Assembly: GCF_016654115.1 (NCBI RefSeq)
Contig: NZ_JAEQAZ010000001.1
Coordinates: 62,001-126,000, forward strand
Reading direction: 5' to 3'
Origin: Streptomyces sp. MBT53
Lineage (GTDB): Bacteria > Actinomycetota > Actinomycetes > Streptomycetales > Streptomycetaceae
DNA: 64,000 nt
Part shown: piece after piece, positions 50,745-58,543 of the stretch
How the letters are laid out: every line of letters starts with the position of its first letter
Numbering within the stretch: position 1 is the stretch's first letter
Made by a program: the position numbers and the translations under genes
The notes under the pieces: generated by a model
The model's input: the letters and a program-made list of their open reading frames with translations, nothing else
Database searches by the model: none
Told to the model about the DNA's origin: nothing

Positions 50745-51824
50745 ATGTCCGACACCGCAACGCCCAAGCCGGGCAAGGTACTTGTCGCCGCAGACGACCT
50801 GCGCACCTTCTCCGCCGCCCTCCTTGAGAAGGGCGGCCTCAACGCCGAGCAGGCGCGCACCACCGCCGACGTGTTCGTGTGGGCCGCGCTGCGGGGCGTC
50901 GACTCGCACGGCATCGCCCGCGTCCCCGCCTACCTGGAGCTGCTGGCCAAGGGCGTGGCCAACGCCGATGCCGACATCAAGATCGAGTCCACCGCACCGG
51001 CCGCCGCCGTCCTGGACGCCGACCGCGCTCCCGGCCCGGTCGCCCTCAGCGCAGCCGCCGACGAGGCGGTGACCCGGGCCAGGGTCAGTGGAGTTGCCGC
51101 CGTCGGAGTCCGCCGGACCGTGCACACCGGCGCCATCGGCTACTACGTGTCGAAGATCGCCGAGCAGGGGCTCGTCGGCATCGGCTACGTCGCCGGCATG
51201 CCCAACATGGGCTACACCGGCGTCAAGGGCGCCGCCGTGGCGACCAGCCCGCTCGCCATCGCCGTACCGGCCCAGGCGCACGCCCCGCTGCTGCTCGACA
51301 TGGCGACCGCCACCATCGCCCTGGGCAAGATCCGCCAGGCGAAGGCGAGCGGCACCCCGCTGCCCGAGGGCGCCGCCGCCACCGCCGACGGCATCCCGAC
51401 CACCGATCCCGAACTGGCCGTCATGCCACTGCCGTTGGGCGGCGCCAAGGGCTCCGGGATGTCCCTCGCCTTCGAACTGCTCACGAGTGTGCTGGTCGGC
51501 GCGCCCATCTTCGCCGCGTTCCACTCGGACGACCCGCAGGGCCGCAAGCACCGCCAGAACGCGCTGCTCATCGCCCTGGACCCGGCGGCCTTCGGTGACC
51601 CGGCCGCCTTCACCGAGGCGGTCGACGCGACGCTGGCCACCCTCAAGCAACTGCCTCCGGCGGACGGCGTCGAGGGTGTCTTCTACCCCGGCGAGCGCAG
51701 CGCGGCCGTCGCCGAGGCACGCGGTGCGAAGGGCATTCCCGTCGCGCCCAAGGTGTGGCGTGAACTGACCGAGGCGGCAGGGAAGTTCGGCCTCACCCCG
51801 CCGGAGCCGGTGCCGTCGGTGTGA
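50745..51824 (+). CDS. Ldh family (malate/L-lactate dehydrogenase type) NAD(P)-dependent oxidoreductase
   Basis: A 359-residue member of the type-2 malate/lactate dehydrogenase family, which has no Rossmann fold. Diagnostic residues: DSHGIARVPAYLELL, His in RTVHTGAIGYYVSK, LLLDMATATIALGKI and GGAKGSGMSLAFELL. The family oxidises 2-hydroxyacids (ureidoglycolate, diketogulonate, sulfolactate and others). Last gene of the operon, followed by a strong terminator. It probably supplies the 2-oxoacid for the preceding ThDP enzyme. Confidence 0.91.
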   Translation: MSDTATPKPGKVLVAADDLRTFSAALLEKGGLNAEQARTTADVFVWAALRGVDSHGIARVPAYLELLAKGVANADADIKIESTAPAAAVLDADRAPGPVALSAAADEAVTRARVSGVAAVGVRRTVHTGAIGYYVSKIAEQGLVGIGYVAGMPNMGYTGVKGAAVATSPLAIAVPAQAHAPLLLDMATATIALGKIRQAKASGTPLPEGAAATADGIPTTDPELAVMPLPLGGAKGSGMSLAFELLTSVLVGAPIFAAFHSDDPQGRKHRQNALLIALDPAAFGDPAAFTEAVDATLATLKQLPPADGVEGVFYPGERSAAVAEARGAKGIPVAPKVWRELTEAAGKFGLTPPEPVPSV

Positions 51825-51831
51825 CCAGGCA

Positions 51832-51874
51832 GCACTTCGCCGACCGCCCTTGAGAGGGACGGTCGGCGAAGTGC
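51832..51874. terminator. Strong bidirectional terminator at the right end of the catabolic cluster
   Basis: GCACTTCGCCGACCG (51832-51846) and CGGTCGGCGAAGTGC (51860-51874) pair perfectly over 15 bp; CCCT/AGGG extends the stem to 19 bp with a single bulged A and a TGAG loop. It starts seven bases after the dehydrogenase stop and lies between convergent genes. Confidence 0.9.
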
Positions 51875-51892
51875 GTTGTCTGCGGGGGTGGT

Positions 51893-52828
51893 TCAGCCGG
51901 TGCCCACGGCCTGCTGCACCTGACGGGCGATCAAGGCATAGGTCTCCAGGGCCCGTTCGTCGTCCGTGCCGTCGTAGCCGTGGTCGGCTCCGGCGACGTC
52001 GACGTGCTCCACCAGGGCGCCCGCCGTACGCAACCGGTCGGCGTAGCGCACGCCCTCGGCCTTGAGCAGGTCGTACTCCGCCGTGACGACCAGCGCCGGC
52101 GCGATCCCCTTGAGGTCCGCGGTGTCCGAGGGATGGGCGGGTGACACCAGCCGGTCGGCGCGCACCTTCGGATCCGGGACGTACGACGTGTCGAAGACCT
52201 CGGCCATCCAGGGCCGCAGCACCGGCTTGGCGATGGCGGCCCGCTTGTCCTTCGCGCTGGTCGCGAGGTCCAGCGGCGGATAGTGCAGCACCTGGAGCGC
52301 GATCGAGGGGCCGCCCTCCTCCAGTGCCTGCCGGGCCACCGCCGCCGCGAGTCCGCCCCCGGCGCTCTGCCCGCCGACGGTGAGCCGGTCGCCGTCCCAG
52401 CCCTGTTCGGCGCCGTGCTCCGCGATCCACCGGACCACCTCGAAGGCCTGCCGGGGTGGCGCGGGGAACGGATGCTGCGGCGCGACGACGTAGTCGACGT
52501 TGACCACCACGACACCCGCTTCCGCCGCGAGGAAACGGCACAGCGGGTCGTCCAGTTCGGTCAGCGGCACGACATAACCACCACCGTGGAAGTTCACGTG
52601 CACCGGCGGAGGCGGACCTTCACCGGCCGGCAGATACACCGTGGCGCGCGCCGGGGCGACCGTGGTCGGAATCGTCAACTCCCGTGTGGTGCGCGGGAAG
52701 TGCGGGAACCGCTGATGCGAGGCGGCGGCGGAGCCGCGCCCGCTCGGACGCCGGTCCGCCATCAGGGAGAGGCGCTGCAGGGACTTGGCGGCGAAGGCGG
52801 CCACCGTCGGCCGGGCCAGAACAGACAT
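51893..52828 (-). CDS. Alpha/beta hydrolase of the hormone-sensitive lipase family
   Basis: A 311-residue esterase-like enzyme. The HSL oxyanion motif HGGGYVVPL, nucleophile elbow GGQSAGGGLA (Ser), Asp in TAEYDLLKAEG and His in GADHGYDG make a full catalytic triad. It probably hydrolyses short-chain esters in the cytoplasm. It is convergent with the catabolic cluster across a strong terminator and belongs to a separate unit. Confidence 0.92.
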   Translation of the reverse strand: MSVLARPTVAAFAAKSLQRLSLMADRRPSGRGSAAASHQRFPHFPRTTRELTIPTTVAPARATVYLPAGEGPPPPVHVNFHGGGYVVPLTELDDPLCRFLAAEAGVVVVNVDYVVAPQHPFPAPPRQAFEVVRWIAEHGAEQGWDGDRLTVGGQSAGGGLAAAVARQALEEGGPSIALQVLHYPPLDLATSAKDKRAAIAKPVLRPWMAEVFDTSYVPDPKVRADRLVSPAHPSDTADLKGIAPALVVTAEYDLLKAEGVRYADRLRTAGALVEHVDVAGADHGYDGTDDERALETYALIARQVQQAVGTG

Positions 52829-52985
52829 ACCGCTCCATTCATGGAGTGCGCGCGACGGGGGAGTGCGGTCCGGTCGCCCGGGATCGATCGACAGGATTCC
52901 TGGCGATGGCTAGGGCGACGATAACACGGGCGCATTCCGGACGGATGCGGTGATCAGCGCTGTTGAGGGGGGTGGGTGGGTATCT

Positions 52986-53027
52986 GAAAAAGTGTGTCAC
53001 TTACTCGTGGCAGTGTCACACTTTTCC
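52986..53027 (-). terminator. AT-rich hairpin downstream of the M56/BlaI operon
   Basis: GAAAAAGTGTGTCAC (52986-53000) and GTGTCACACTTTTCC (53013-53027) pair at 13 of 15 positions around a 12-nt loop. Read on the minus strand it is a stem followed by a T-run, as in a factor-independent terminator, 32 bp after the M56 stop. The alternative is an operator for the esterase gene starting at 52828; both are possible. Confidence 0.6.
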
Positions 53028-53058
53028 AAGACACCCCCCAGAGGGAGCCCCACACCGG

Positions 53059-54066
53059 TCAGTGGTGTTGGGCAGGTCCGTCCAAGTGCCCGTGTTCACA
53101 GCACAGCCCGTGCTGCGGGACCGCCGGAGCAGTCGGCGGGGCCGCCGCCTGAGCCGTCACACACGCCGCGTGCTGCGCGGTCTCGATCATCTGCTCGCTG
53201 TCGGTCGCGGCATCGACGAGGCTCGCACAGCACATGACGAGCAGCGCCGCGCTCGCGACGAACGGCAGCGCCCGGCGCGGGGGAGGCGGCGCCAACAGTG
53301 CCCGCACCCGCTGCGGCACCGCCCCGCCGGTCGCGGCCAGCACCGGGCGGGACCGGTTCGCCGAGGTGGCGAGCGCCGCCCGGCCCACGGCACGGGCGAC
53401 GACCGTACGATCGCCGACGCGCACCGCGGCCTCCTCGTCGGCCCAGCGCTCCAGCACGAAGCCGCCGGCCGCGGACAGTGGCCGTAGCAGCGGATTCACG
53501 GCGGCGGACAGGCGCCAGAGAGTCTGGAAGAGATGGTGCCGGCCGCGCAGGTGGGCCCGCTCGTGCGCGAGCAGTGCCTCGCGCTCGCGATCGCCCAGGC
53601 AGCGCAGCATCCCGCGCGACACCACGATCCGCCCCGGATTGCCCGGAAGCGCGAAGGCCTCCGGTGTCGCCATGTCGAGAACGGCCAACTCCGTGTCACC
53701 GGGCAGCTGTTGGCACTCGCGGCGGGCCCAGCGCAGGTGCCGTAGCTGACGTGTGGCGGCGACGGCGAGGCCTGCCACGGACGCGAGGAGGGCGAGTGAG
53801 GCGGTCCCGGCGACCGTGAGGTAGACGGGGTCGGAAGCCCGTACGGCGGCGACCGACCACTGCCCCTCCTCGGCGACCTCGGGGATCTGTACGAGGCCCG
53901 CGAACGCCAGCAGTCCCAGGGAGCCGAGCCAGCCCAGTGACGCCACCAGCGCGGCGGAGGCCAGTGACCAGGCAGCCGGGCGCGGGGCCAGCAGCGGGGC
54001 GGCGCGGGGTGCGAACACCGCGATCACCATGGTGATCAGCAGGGGGACGTAGACACTGATCAGCAC
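53059..54066 (-). CDS. M56 family (BlaR1-like) membrane metalloprotease
   Basis: A 335-residue membrane protein with about four helices, three N-terminal and one near residue 280. The zinc-protease motif LLAHERAHL (HExxH) lies near residue 167, with ERWADEEAAV supplying a likely third ligand. It lacks the penicillin-binding sensor domain of BlaR1. The C-terminus is Cys/His-rich (QHGLCCEHGHLDGPAQHH), which suggests metal binding. It would cleave or inactivate the BlaI-type repressor encoded four bases upstream. GTG at 54066 is preferred. Confidence 0.88.
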   Translation of the reverse strand: MLISVYVPLLITMVIAVFAPRAAPLLAPRPAAWSLASAALVASLGWLGSLGLLAFAGLVQIPEVAEEGQWSVAAVRASDPVYLTVAGTASLALLASVAGLAVAATRQLRHLRWARRECQQLPGDTELAVLDMATPEAFALPGNPGRIVVSRGMLRCLGDREREALLAHERAHLRGRHHLFQTLWRLSAAVNPLLRPLSAAGGFVLERWADEEAAVRVGDRTVVARAVGRAALATSANRSRPVLAATGGAVPQRVRALLAPPPPRRALPFVASAALLVMCCASLVDAATDSEQMIETAQHAACVTAQAAAPPTAPAVPQHGLCCEHGHLDGPAQHH

Positions 54067-54070
54067 CGGC

Positions 54071-54496
54071 TCACGGTCCTTCGTCGGCGCGGCCGGTGTG
54101 CTGCGGCCCCTCGTGCCCGGCGAGCAGGCGCTGCAGCAACTGCTCGTCCTCCTCGGAGAGTTCGGAGACGAAGCGGGTGAGCACGGCCTCACGGTCGGCG
54201 CCGTGCTCCAGCAGGGAACGCATCCGCTCCGCCGTGTGCGTGGCCTCGTCGCGGGCGGGCGCGTACGCGTAGCCGCGGCCCGCGCGATGCCGGACGAGCA
54301 TCCCCTTGTCGTAGAGGCGCGACAGGATCGTCAGCACGGTGGTGTAGGCCAGATCGCCCGGCAGTCCGTCCCTCACCTGGCGTGCGGTCAGCGGCTGGTC
54401 GGCCCCGTAGAGCGCGGCGAGGACACCGCTCTCCAGCTCCCCGCGCGCCCGCCTGCCGGACGTCGCGCCGGGCTCGTCGCTCTTCGGATCGTGCAC
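54071..54496 (-). CDS. BlaI/MecI/CopY family transcriptional repressor
   Basis: A 141-residue winged-helix repressor (LTARQVRDGLPGDLAYTTVL, then RLYDKGMLVRHRAGRGYAYA) with a C-terminal dimerisation part that contains the site usually cut by the M56 partner. GTG at 54496 gives the expected length. It is the first gene of a two-gene operon with the M56 protease and is divergent from the glycosyltransferase, with two identical operators between. Confidence 0.92.
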   Translation of the reverse strand: MHDPKSDEPGATSGRRARGELESGVLAALYGADQPLTARQVRDGLPGDLAYTTVLTILSRLYDKGMLVRHRAGRGYAYAPARDEATHTAERMRSLLEHGADREAVLTRFVSELSEEDEQLLQRLLAGHEGPQHTGRADEGP

Positions 54497-54546
54497 TGTT
54501 CACCCCACCGCCTTCCACCGCTCGGCACCCCAGCCTACCCGCCGAC

Positions 54547-54585
54547 CTACTACATGTTGTACGACGTCACCTACTACATGTTGTA
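54547..54585. promoter_or_regulatory. Two identical BlaI-type operators in the divergent region
   Basis: CTACTACATGTTGTA occurs exactly at 54547-54561 and again at 54571-54585, 24 bp apart. Each contains TACA-TGT-TGTA, the dyad type bound by BlaI/CopY repressors. The pair lies between the BlaI start (54496) and the glycosyltransferase start (54626) and probably represses both. Confidence 0.85.
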
Positions 54586-54625
54586 GAGTTTCGCCGCTCC
54601 ACTCCACCTGCGGAGGAAAAAGCCC

Positions 54626-56134
54626 ATGCCCCACCTCGGAAGTACGGTGCATCTGCGTGCCCTCGCGGTCGCCACCCTGCGCCCCCGACAGGCGATCCCG
54701 CCCCACCGCCCGGCGGCGGCCGACCGGGTCGTGATCGTCTCGGCGAGCGTCGGAGCCGGTCACGACGGCGCCGCCGCCGAGCTGGAACGGCGCCTGGTCG
54801 CGGCCGGATTCGCGGTCGACCGGTTCGACCTGCTGGACGTGCTGCCCGCCCGGCTCGGCCGACTCGTCCGGGACGGCTACCACCGCATGCTCGTCCGGAC
54901 GCCCTGGCTCTACCAGCGGATCTACAGCAGCACCGAACGCGCCGGAGGCGGCGGCCCCGTCGCACGCGCCCTGCTGCGCTCCGCCGAGGCACGGCTGCTG
55001 CGCACCCTGCCCGCCGACACGGGCGCCGTCGTCTCGACCTACCCGGGCGCGAGCCGGGTCCTGGGCAGCCTCCGCCTCGCCGGCCGGCTCACCGTGCCCG
55101 TCCTCACCTACCTCACCGACTTCTCCGTCCACCCGCTGTGGGTGGCCGACGGCGTCGACGTCCACCTCGCCCTGCACGCCGTGCCCGCCGCCCAGGCCAG
55201 GGCCGCCGGCGCGCGCGACGTCCGGGTGTGCGGCCCGGTCGCCGACCCGCGCTTCCATCCCGTGGACGCGACGGAGCGCACCGCGGCCCGCACCCGTTTC
55301 GGCCTGCCCGCGAACGCCCCGCTCGCCCTGCTGGTCGCCGGCTCCTGGGGCGTGGGCCCGGTCCGGCAGGTCGCCCGCGAACTGCGCGACTGCGGCGCGG
55401 CCGTACCCGTCGTGGTCTGCGGCCGCAACGAGGCGCTGGCCGAACAGCTCCGCGCGGACGGTATCGAGCACGTCCACGGCTGGGTCGACGACATGCCCGG
55501 CCTGATGCACGCCTCCGACGTCCTGGTCCAGAACGCCGGCGGACTGACCTCGCTGGAGGCCTTCGCGGCCGGCCTGCCCGTCGCCAGCTACGGCTGCATA
55601 CCCGGCCACGGACTGACCAACGCGTCCGCCCTCGACCAGGCCGGCGTCGCCGCGTGGATCCGGGACCCGGCCCAACTCAAGCACGTGCTGGGCGAGTTGA
55701 TAGACGGCCCGCGCGGGCTGCTGCAGCGGGAGGCAGGGCTCGCACTGTTCGCGGCCGAGGCTGCGGACAGCGGAACCCGCACTGAAACACACCAGGACGC
55801 AAACCGGGGCCCCGCCGCCGAGACCGTACGGGTCTGCCGGGCCGGCGTCGGGCCCGCCACCCCCATCGCCGTCCGCCGGACCCGTGGGGTCCGTCCGGCC
55901 GCCCTGCGGCTCGCGATCACCACCGCCCTGGCCTGCACCGTCTGGGCGGGCGCGGTCGGCACGGCCGTCGCCACGACCGACGGCGGACCGCGCCTCATAC
56001 ACGCCATAGGGCAGGATCTCGACCTCGACGACGCACCCCACGCGCACCACGGCGGACACGAAGGCCACGAAGCCCACGAAGGCCGCGACCACCACGGTGA
56101 TCACGATGGCCACGCGGAGGGACGCCGCTCATGA
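54626..56134 (+). CDS. MGDG-synthase/UgtP-like glycosyltransferase with a C-terminal helix and His-rich tail
   Basis: A 502-residue protein. Residues about 30-400 are a GT-B glycosyltransferase of the monogalactosyldiacylglycerol-synthase group: IVSASVGAGHDGAAAEL at the N-terminus, PVLTYLTDFSVHPLWVADGV, and NAGGLTSLEAFAAGLPVASY for donor binding. Then come a linker and a transmembrane helix (about 430-450), and a tail rich in His (APHAHHGGHEGHEAHEG and further repeats), which is unusual for the family. It probably glycosylates a lipid at the membrane. The tail could bind metal. Its stop overlaps the deacetylase start (ATGA). Confidence 0.85.
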   Translation: MPHLGSTVHLRALAVATLRPRQAIPPHRPAAADRVVIVSASVGAGHDGAAAELERRLVAAGFAVDRFDLLDVLPARLGRLVRDGYHRMLVRTPWLYQRIYSSTERAGGGGPVARALLRSAEARLLRTLPADTGAVVSTYPGASRVLGSLRLAGRLTVPVLTYLTDFSVHPLWVADGVDVHLALHAVPAAQARAAGARDVRVCGPVADPRFHPVDATERTAARTRFGLPANAPLALLVAGSWGVGPVRQVARELRDCGAAVPVVVCGRNEALAEQLRADGIEHVHGWVDDMPGLMHASDVLVQNAGGLTSLEAFAAGLPVASYGCIPGHGLTNASALDQAGVAAWIRDPAQLKHVLGELIDGPRGLLQREAGLALFAAEAADSGTRTETHQDANRGPAAETVRVCRAGVGPATPIAVRRTRGVRPAALRLAITTALACTVWAGAVGTAVATTDGGPRLIHAIGQDLDLDDAPHAHHGGHEGHEAHEGRDHHGDHDGHAEGRRS

Positions 56135-56874
56135 CCGCCACCCGCCTCCTCCGCACCGCCACCCGCGCCGCGCTCCCCGCACTTCCCCTCCTCGCCGCCG
56201 CCTACGCAGCCCCCGTCCTCTCCACCTACGGCCCCCTCCGCAACCGCGTCATGCCCCGCCTCGCGGGCCGCGGCCGGCCCGACCACGTGGCGCTCACCTT
56301 CGACGACGGACCGGACCCGCTCTCCACTCCACTGTTCCTGCGCCTGCTCGACGAGCGCCGGGTCCGCGCCACCTTCTTCCTCCTCGGCAACCAGGCGGTA
56401 CGCGCCCCCGGCCTGGTCCGCGAGATCGCCGCCGCCGGACACGAGATCGCCGTCCACGGCTGGCTCCACCGCCCCCTCCTGCTGCGCGGCCCCCGCGCCA
56501 CCCACGACGACCTGGCCCGCGCCCGCGACACGGTCGGCGACCTCACCGGCCGCACACCACGGCTCTTCCGCCCGCCCTACGGTGTGATGTCGACCGCCGC
56601 CCACCTCGCGGCCCGCCGCCTGGACCTCACGCCGGTGCTGTGGACGGCGTGGGGCGAGGACTGGCGGGCGCGTGCCACACCGGAGTCGGTCCACCGCACG
56701 GTCACCGCGGACCTGCGCGGCGGCGGCACGATCCTGCTGCACGACTCCGACTGCACCTCGGCCCCCGGCTCCTGGCGCGCCACGCTCGGCGCCGTGCCCC
56801 GCATCCTCGACACCTGCGCGATGCGCGGGCTGTCCGTGGGCCCGCTGCGGGAGCATGCTGTGGATCCGCTGTGA
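56131..56874 (+). CDS. Polysaccharide deacetylase (CE4, NodB-like)
   Basis: A 247-residue protein with an N-terminal hydrophobic anchor (LPALPLLAAAYAAPVL) and a NodB domain. Motif 1 is ALTFDDGPDP (catalytic base and metal Asp), motif 2 HGWLHRPLLL (metal His pair), motif 3 RPPYG and motif 5 LLHD. It should deacetylate a cell-surface glycan such as peptidoglycan or a glycolipid and is translationally coupled to the glycosyltransferase, so both act on the same envelope component. Confidence 0.9.
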   Translation: MTATRLLRTATRAALPALPLLAAAYAAPVLSTYGPLRNRVMPRLAGRGRPDHVALTFDDGPDPLSTPLFLRLLDERRVRATFFLLGNQAVRAPGLVREIAAAGHEIAVHGWLHRPLLLRGPRATHDDLARARDTVGDLTGRTPRLFRPPYGVMSTAAHLAARRLDLTPVLWTAWGEDWRARATPESVHRTVTADLRGGGTILLHDSDCTSAPGSWRATLGAVPRILDTCAMRGLSVGPLREHAVDPL

Positions 56875-56879
56875 AGTTG

Positions 56880-56889
56880 ACAATATTGT
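56880..56889. promoter_or_regulatory. Palindrome ACAATATTGT before the decayed esterase gene
   Basis: ACAATATTGT, embedded in TTGACAATATTGTTGG, is a perfect 10-bp palindrome six bases after the deacetylase stop. It includes the GTTGACAAT core seen at the GntR sites at 25088 and 29465, but with a different arm layout. It is probably the old operator of the pseudogene that follows. Confidence 0.45.
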
Positions 56890-56947
56890 TGGCGCTCCCG
56901 GTCCAGGGAATTTACGTTCGCAAGTACCCGGACCAGGGAGCCGCCAC

Positions 56948-57878
56948 ATGCTTTCGAACGCCCTGAGCCGCCGGACCTTCCTCAACGGGACGCCGACCGC
57001 CGCCGCGACGCCCGCACTCTCCGGCACCGCGACCGGCGCCGACGCGGCGGACGCGACAGCCGCTGGCGCCCGCCGCAGTGGGCCAACTTCTGCACGGGCG
57101 TGCGCATCGCGGACACCTTCGGGGACATCTGCCCGCAGCGGACGATGAGTTCGGCCTCGGTCACGATGAGCGAGGACTGCCTCAACCTCAACTCCCCGCT
57201 CGCAGCGTCGCACCGCACTCTGGAGACGGCCGAGAGCCAGGGCACCGCAACGCCGCCGCACTCGGCGCCACCTCGCTCGAGGCTCTCCGGGCCGTGGCGG
57301 GCGACAAGTTGATGTCGGGTCAGAACGCGAACGACACCACGGTCCGCGGGCCGGTGAACGGCAACCCGGCGGAGTTCCGCCCGGTCCTCGACGGCCGGGT
57401 CAAGCCGTGGACGTACGAACAGGCCCTGGCGGGCGGCCACTTGAACGACGTACCGGTACTGGCGGGCGGCAACAAGGACCAGAACGGCGCCTCCCCGAGC
57501 CCGGCCGTGAAGCTCGCCGACTGCCTTGCCACCGCCCAGAAGGAATACGGCACTCTCGCCGACGAGTTCCTGACGCTCTACCCCGCCACCACCGACACGG
57601 AGGCGGGCCAGGCTCGCAACGCCTCCGCCCGCAACGCCTCCGCCCGCGAGGGCTCGCGCGTCTCCGCGAACCTGTGGGCGGCCGAGTGGTCCGACTACGT
57701 GGTGAACTTCGCGACCCACGGCGACCCCAACGGCCATGGCCCGACGCGCCGGCCCGTGGCGAACCGCCGTCTCCCGATCGCGATGGAACGCGGCGACCAC
57801 GTCGGCCCGCTAGCCCTGGCGGACGCGGCCAAGGCGGACTTCTTCGGGCGATTCTTCGCGAGCCAGAAGCGCTGGTGA
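56948..57878 (+). pseudogene. Decayed type B carboxylesterase
   Basis: Three frames carry parts of one carboxylesterase. A leader with a Tat-like signal (SNALSRRTFLNGTPTAAA) starts at 56948 in one frame; RWRPPQWANFCTGVRIADTF and then SEDCLNLN, a family hallmark, follow in a second frame at about 57061-57200; the C-terminal third (ALGATSLEALRAVAGDKLM to GRFFASQKRW) continues in a third frame to 57878. The middle part with the oxyanion hole and nucleophile Ser (GESAGG) is missing. It is therefore a pseudogene with at least two frame breaks and a large deletion. A 15-bp tandem repeat near 57620-57650 encodes ARNAS twice. Confidence 0.85.
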
Positions 57879-57943
57879 CGTCGGTGTCGATGTCGGCCTG
57901 CGGGTGACGTACTCTCTCCGCCGTAGACGGGGTAAACGCACGC

Positions 57944-57963
57944 CGTAACTTACTTGAGTTACG
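57944..57963 (+). promoter_or_regulatory. MarR operator at the promoter of the MarR gene
   Basis: CGTAACT-TACTTG-AGTTACG is a perfect 7-bp inverted repeat with a 6-bp spacer, ending 25 bp before the ATG. TATGGT at 57970-57975 is a plausible -10. The sequence GTAACTTACTTGAGTTACGC is strongly similar to the middle operator at 21001 in front of the orphan response regulator. Confidence 0.75.
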
Positions 57964-57987
57964 CAACAATATGGTAAAGTGGGTCTC

Positions 57988-58509
57988 ATGTCCACACCTC
58001 CGGTCCCCACCGCCCCCGCCTCCCCGGAGGTGACCGAGATCGAGCGAGCCCTCACTCGGATCACCTACCTGAGTACGCGCGCCCGCCAGCACGACCGGCT
58101 CATGTCCCTCGCCGGTGTGCCCCTGGACCGTGCGGCGGTGGCGTTGCTGCGGCAGGTCGCCGACTCCGAACCGCTGCGCCCGGGGGAGCTGGCGAACCGC
58201 CTCGGTGTCGAGGCCTCACATGTGACCCGCACGGTGCAGCAGCTGCAGAAGTCCGGTTACGTCACCCGCGTGCCCGACCCCGACGACCGCCGCGCCCAGC
58301 GGATCGAGCTGACCGAGGCCGGCGAGCAGGCCGTCGCCAGCGTCCGGGACGCCGGTGCGCGCGGAATGCAGATGGCGCTCTCCGAGTGGTCGACGGACGA
58401 ACTCCAGCAACTGGCAACGCTGTTCCACCGCATGGTCGACGACTTCCTGAACTACGCGATCGACGATGAGAGCGAGCCGGAGGCCGCCGCACCGGCGACC
58501 ACCGCCTGA
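57988..58509 (+). CDS. MarR family transcriptional regulator
   Basis: A 173-residue MarR protein with an N-terminal extension, a recognition region (LRPGELANRLGVEASHVTRT) and a wing (RVPDPDDRRAQRIELTEAG). ATG at 57988 is favoured over a GTG at 57979. A perfect inverted repeat at its promoter indicates autorepression. It is next to the decayed esterase gene, whose former partner it may have been, and it could also act at the similar operators at 20973-21044. It is convergent with the DapB-like gene. Confidence 0.93.
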   Translation: MSTPPVPTAPASPEVTEIERALTRITYLSTRARQHDRLMSLAGVPLDRAAVALLRQVADSEPLRPGELANRLGVEASHVTRTVQQLQKSGYVTRVPDPDDRRAQRIELTEAGEQAVASVRDAGARGMQMALSEWSTDELQQLATLFHRMVDDFLNYAIDDESEPEAAAPATTA

Positions 58510-58543
58510 GCACGTTCAGCACTGGCGGGGGATTGCGCCGGCC

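Noticed and set aside
49905..52541. An 878-codon minus-strand open frame over the ThDP and Ldh genes
   Set aside because: It is antisense to two canonical enzymes and runs through a strong terminator.
53059..54496. A beta-lactam resistance locus
   Set aside because: The BlaI/M56 pair lacks both a penicillin-binding sensor domain and a beta-lactamase or PBP gene next to it.
57620..57650. Tandem repeat as a functional element
   Set aside because: It is a single duplicated 15-bp unit inside a pseudogene, most simply replication slippage.
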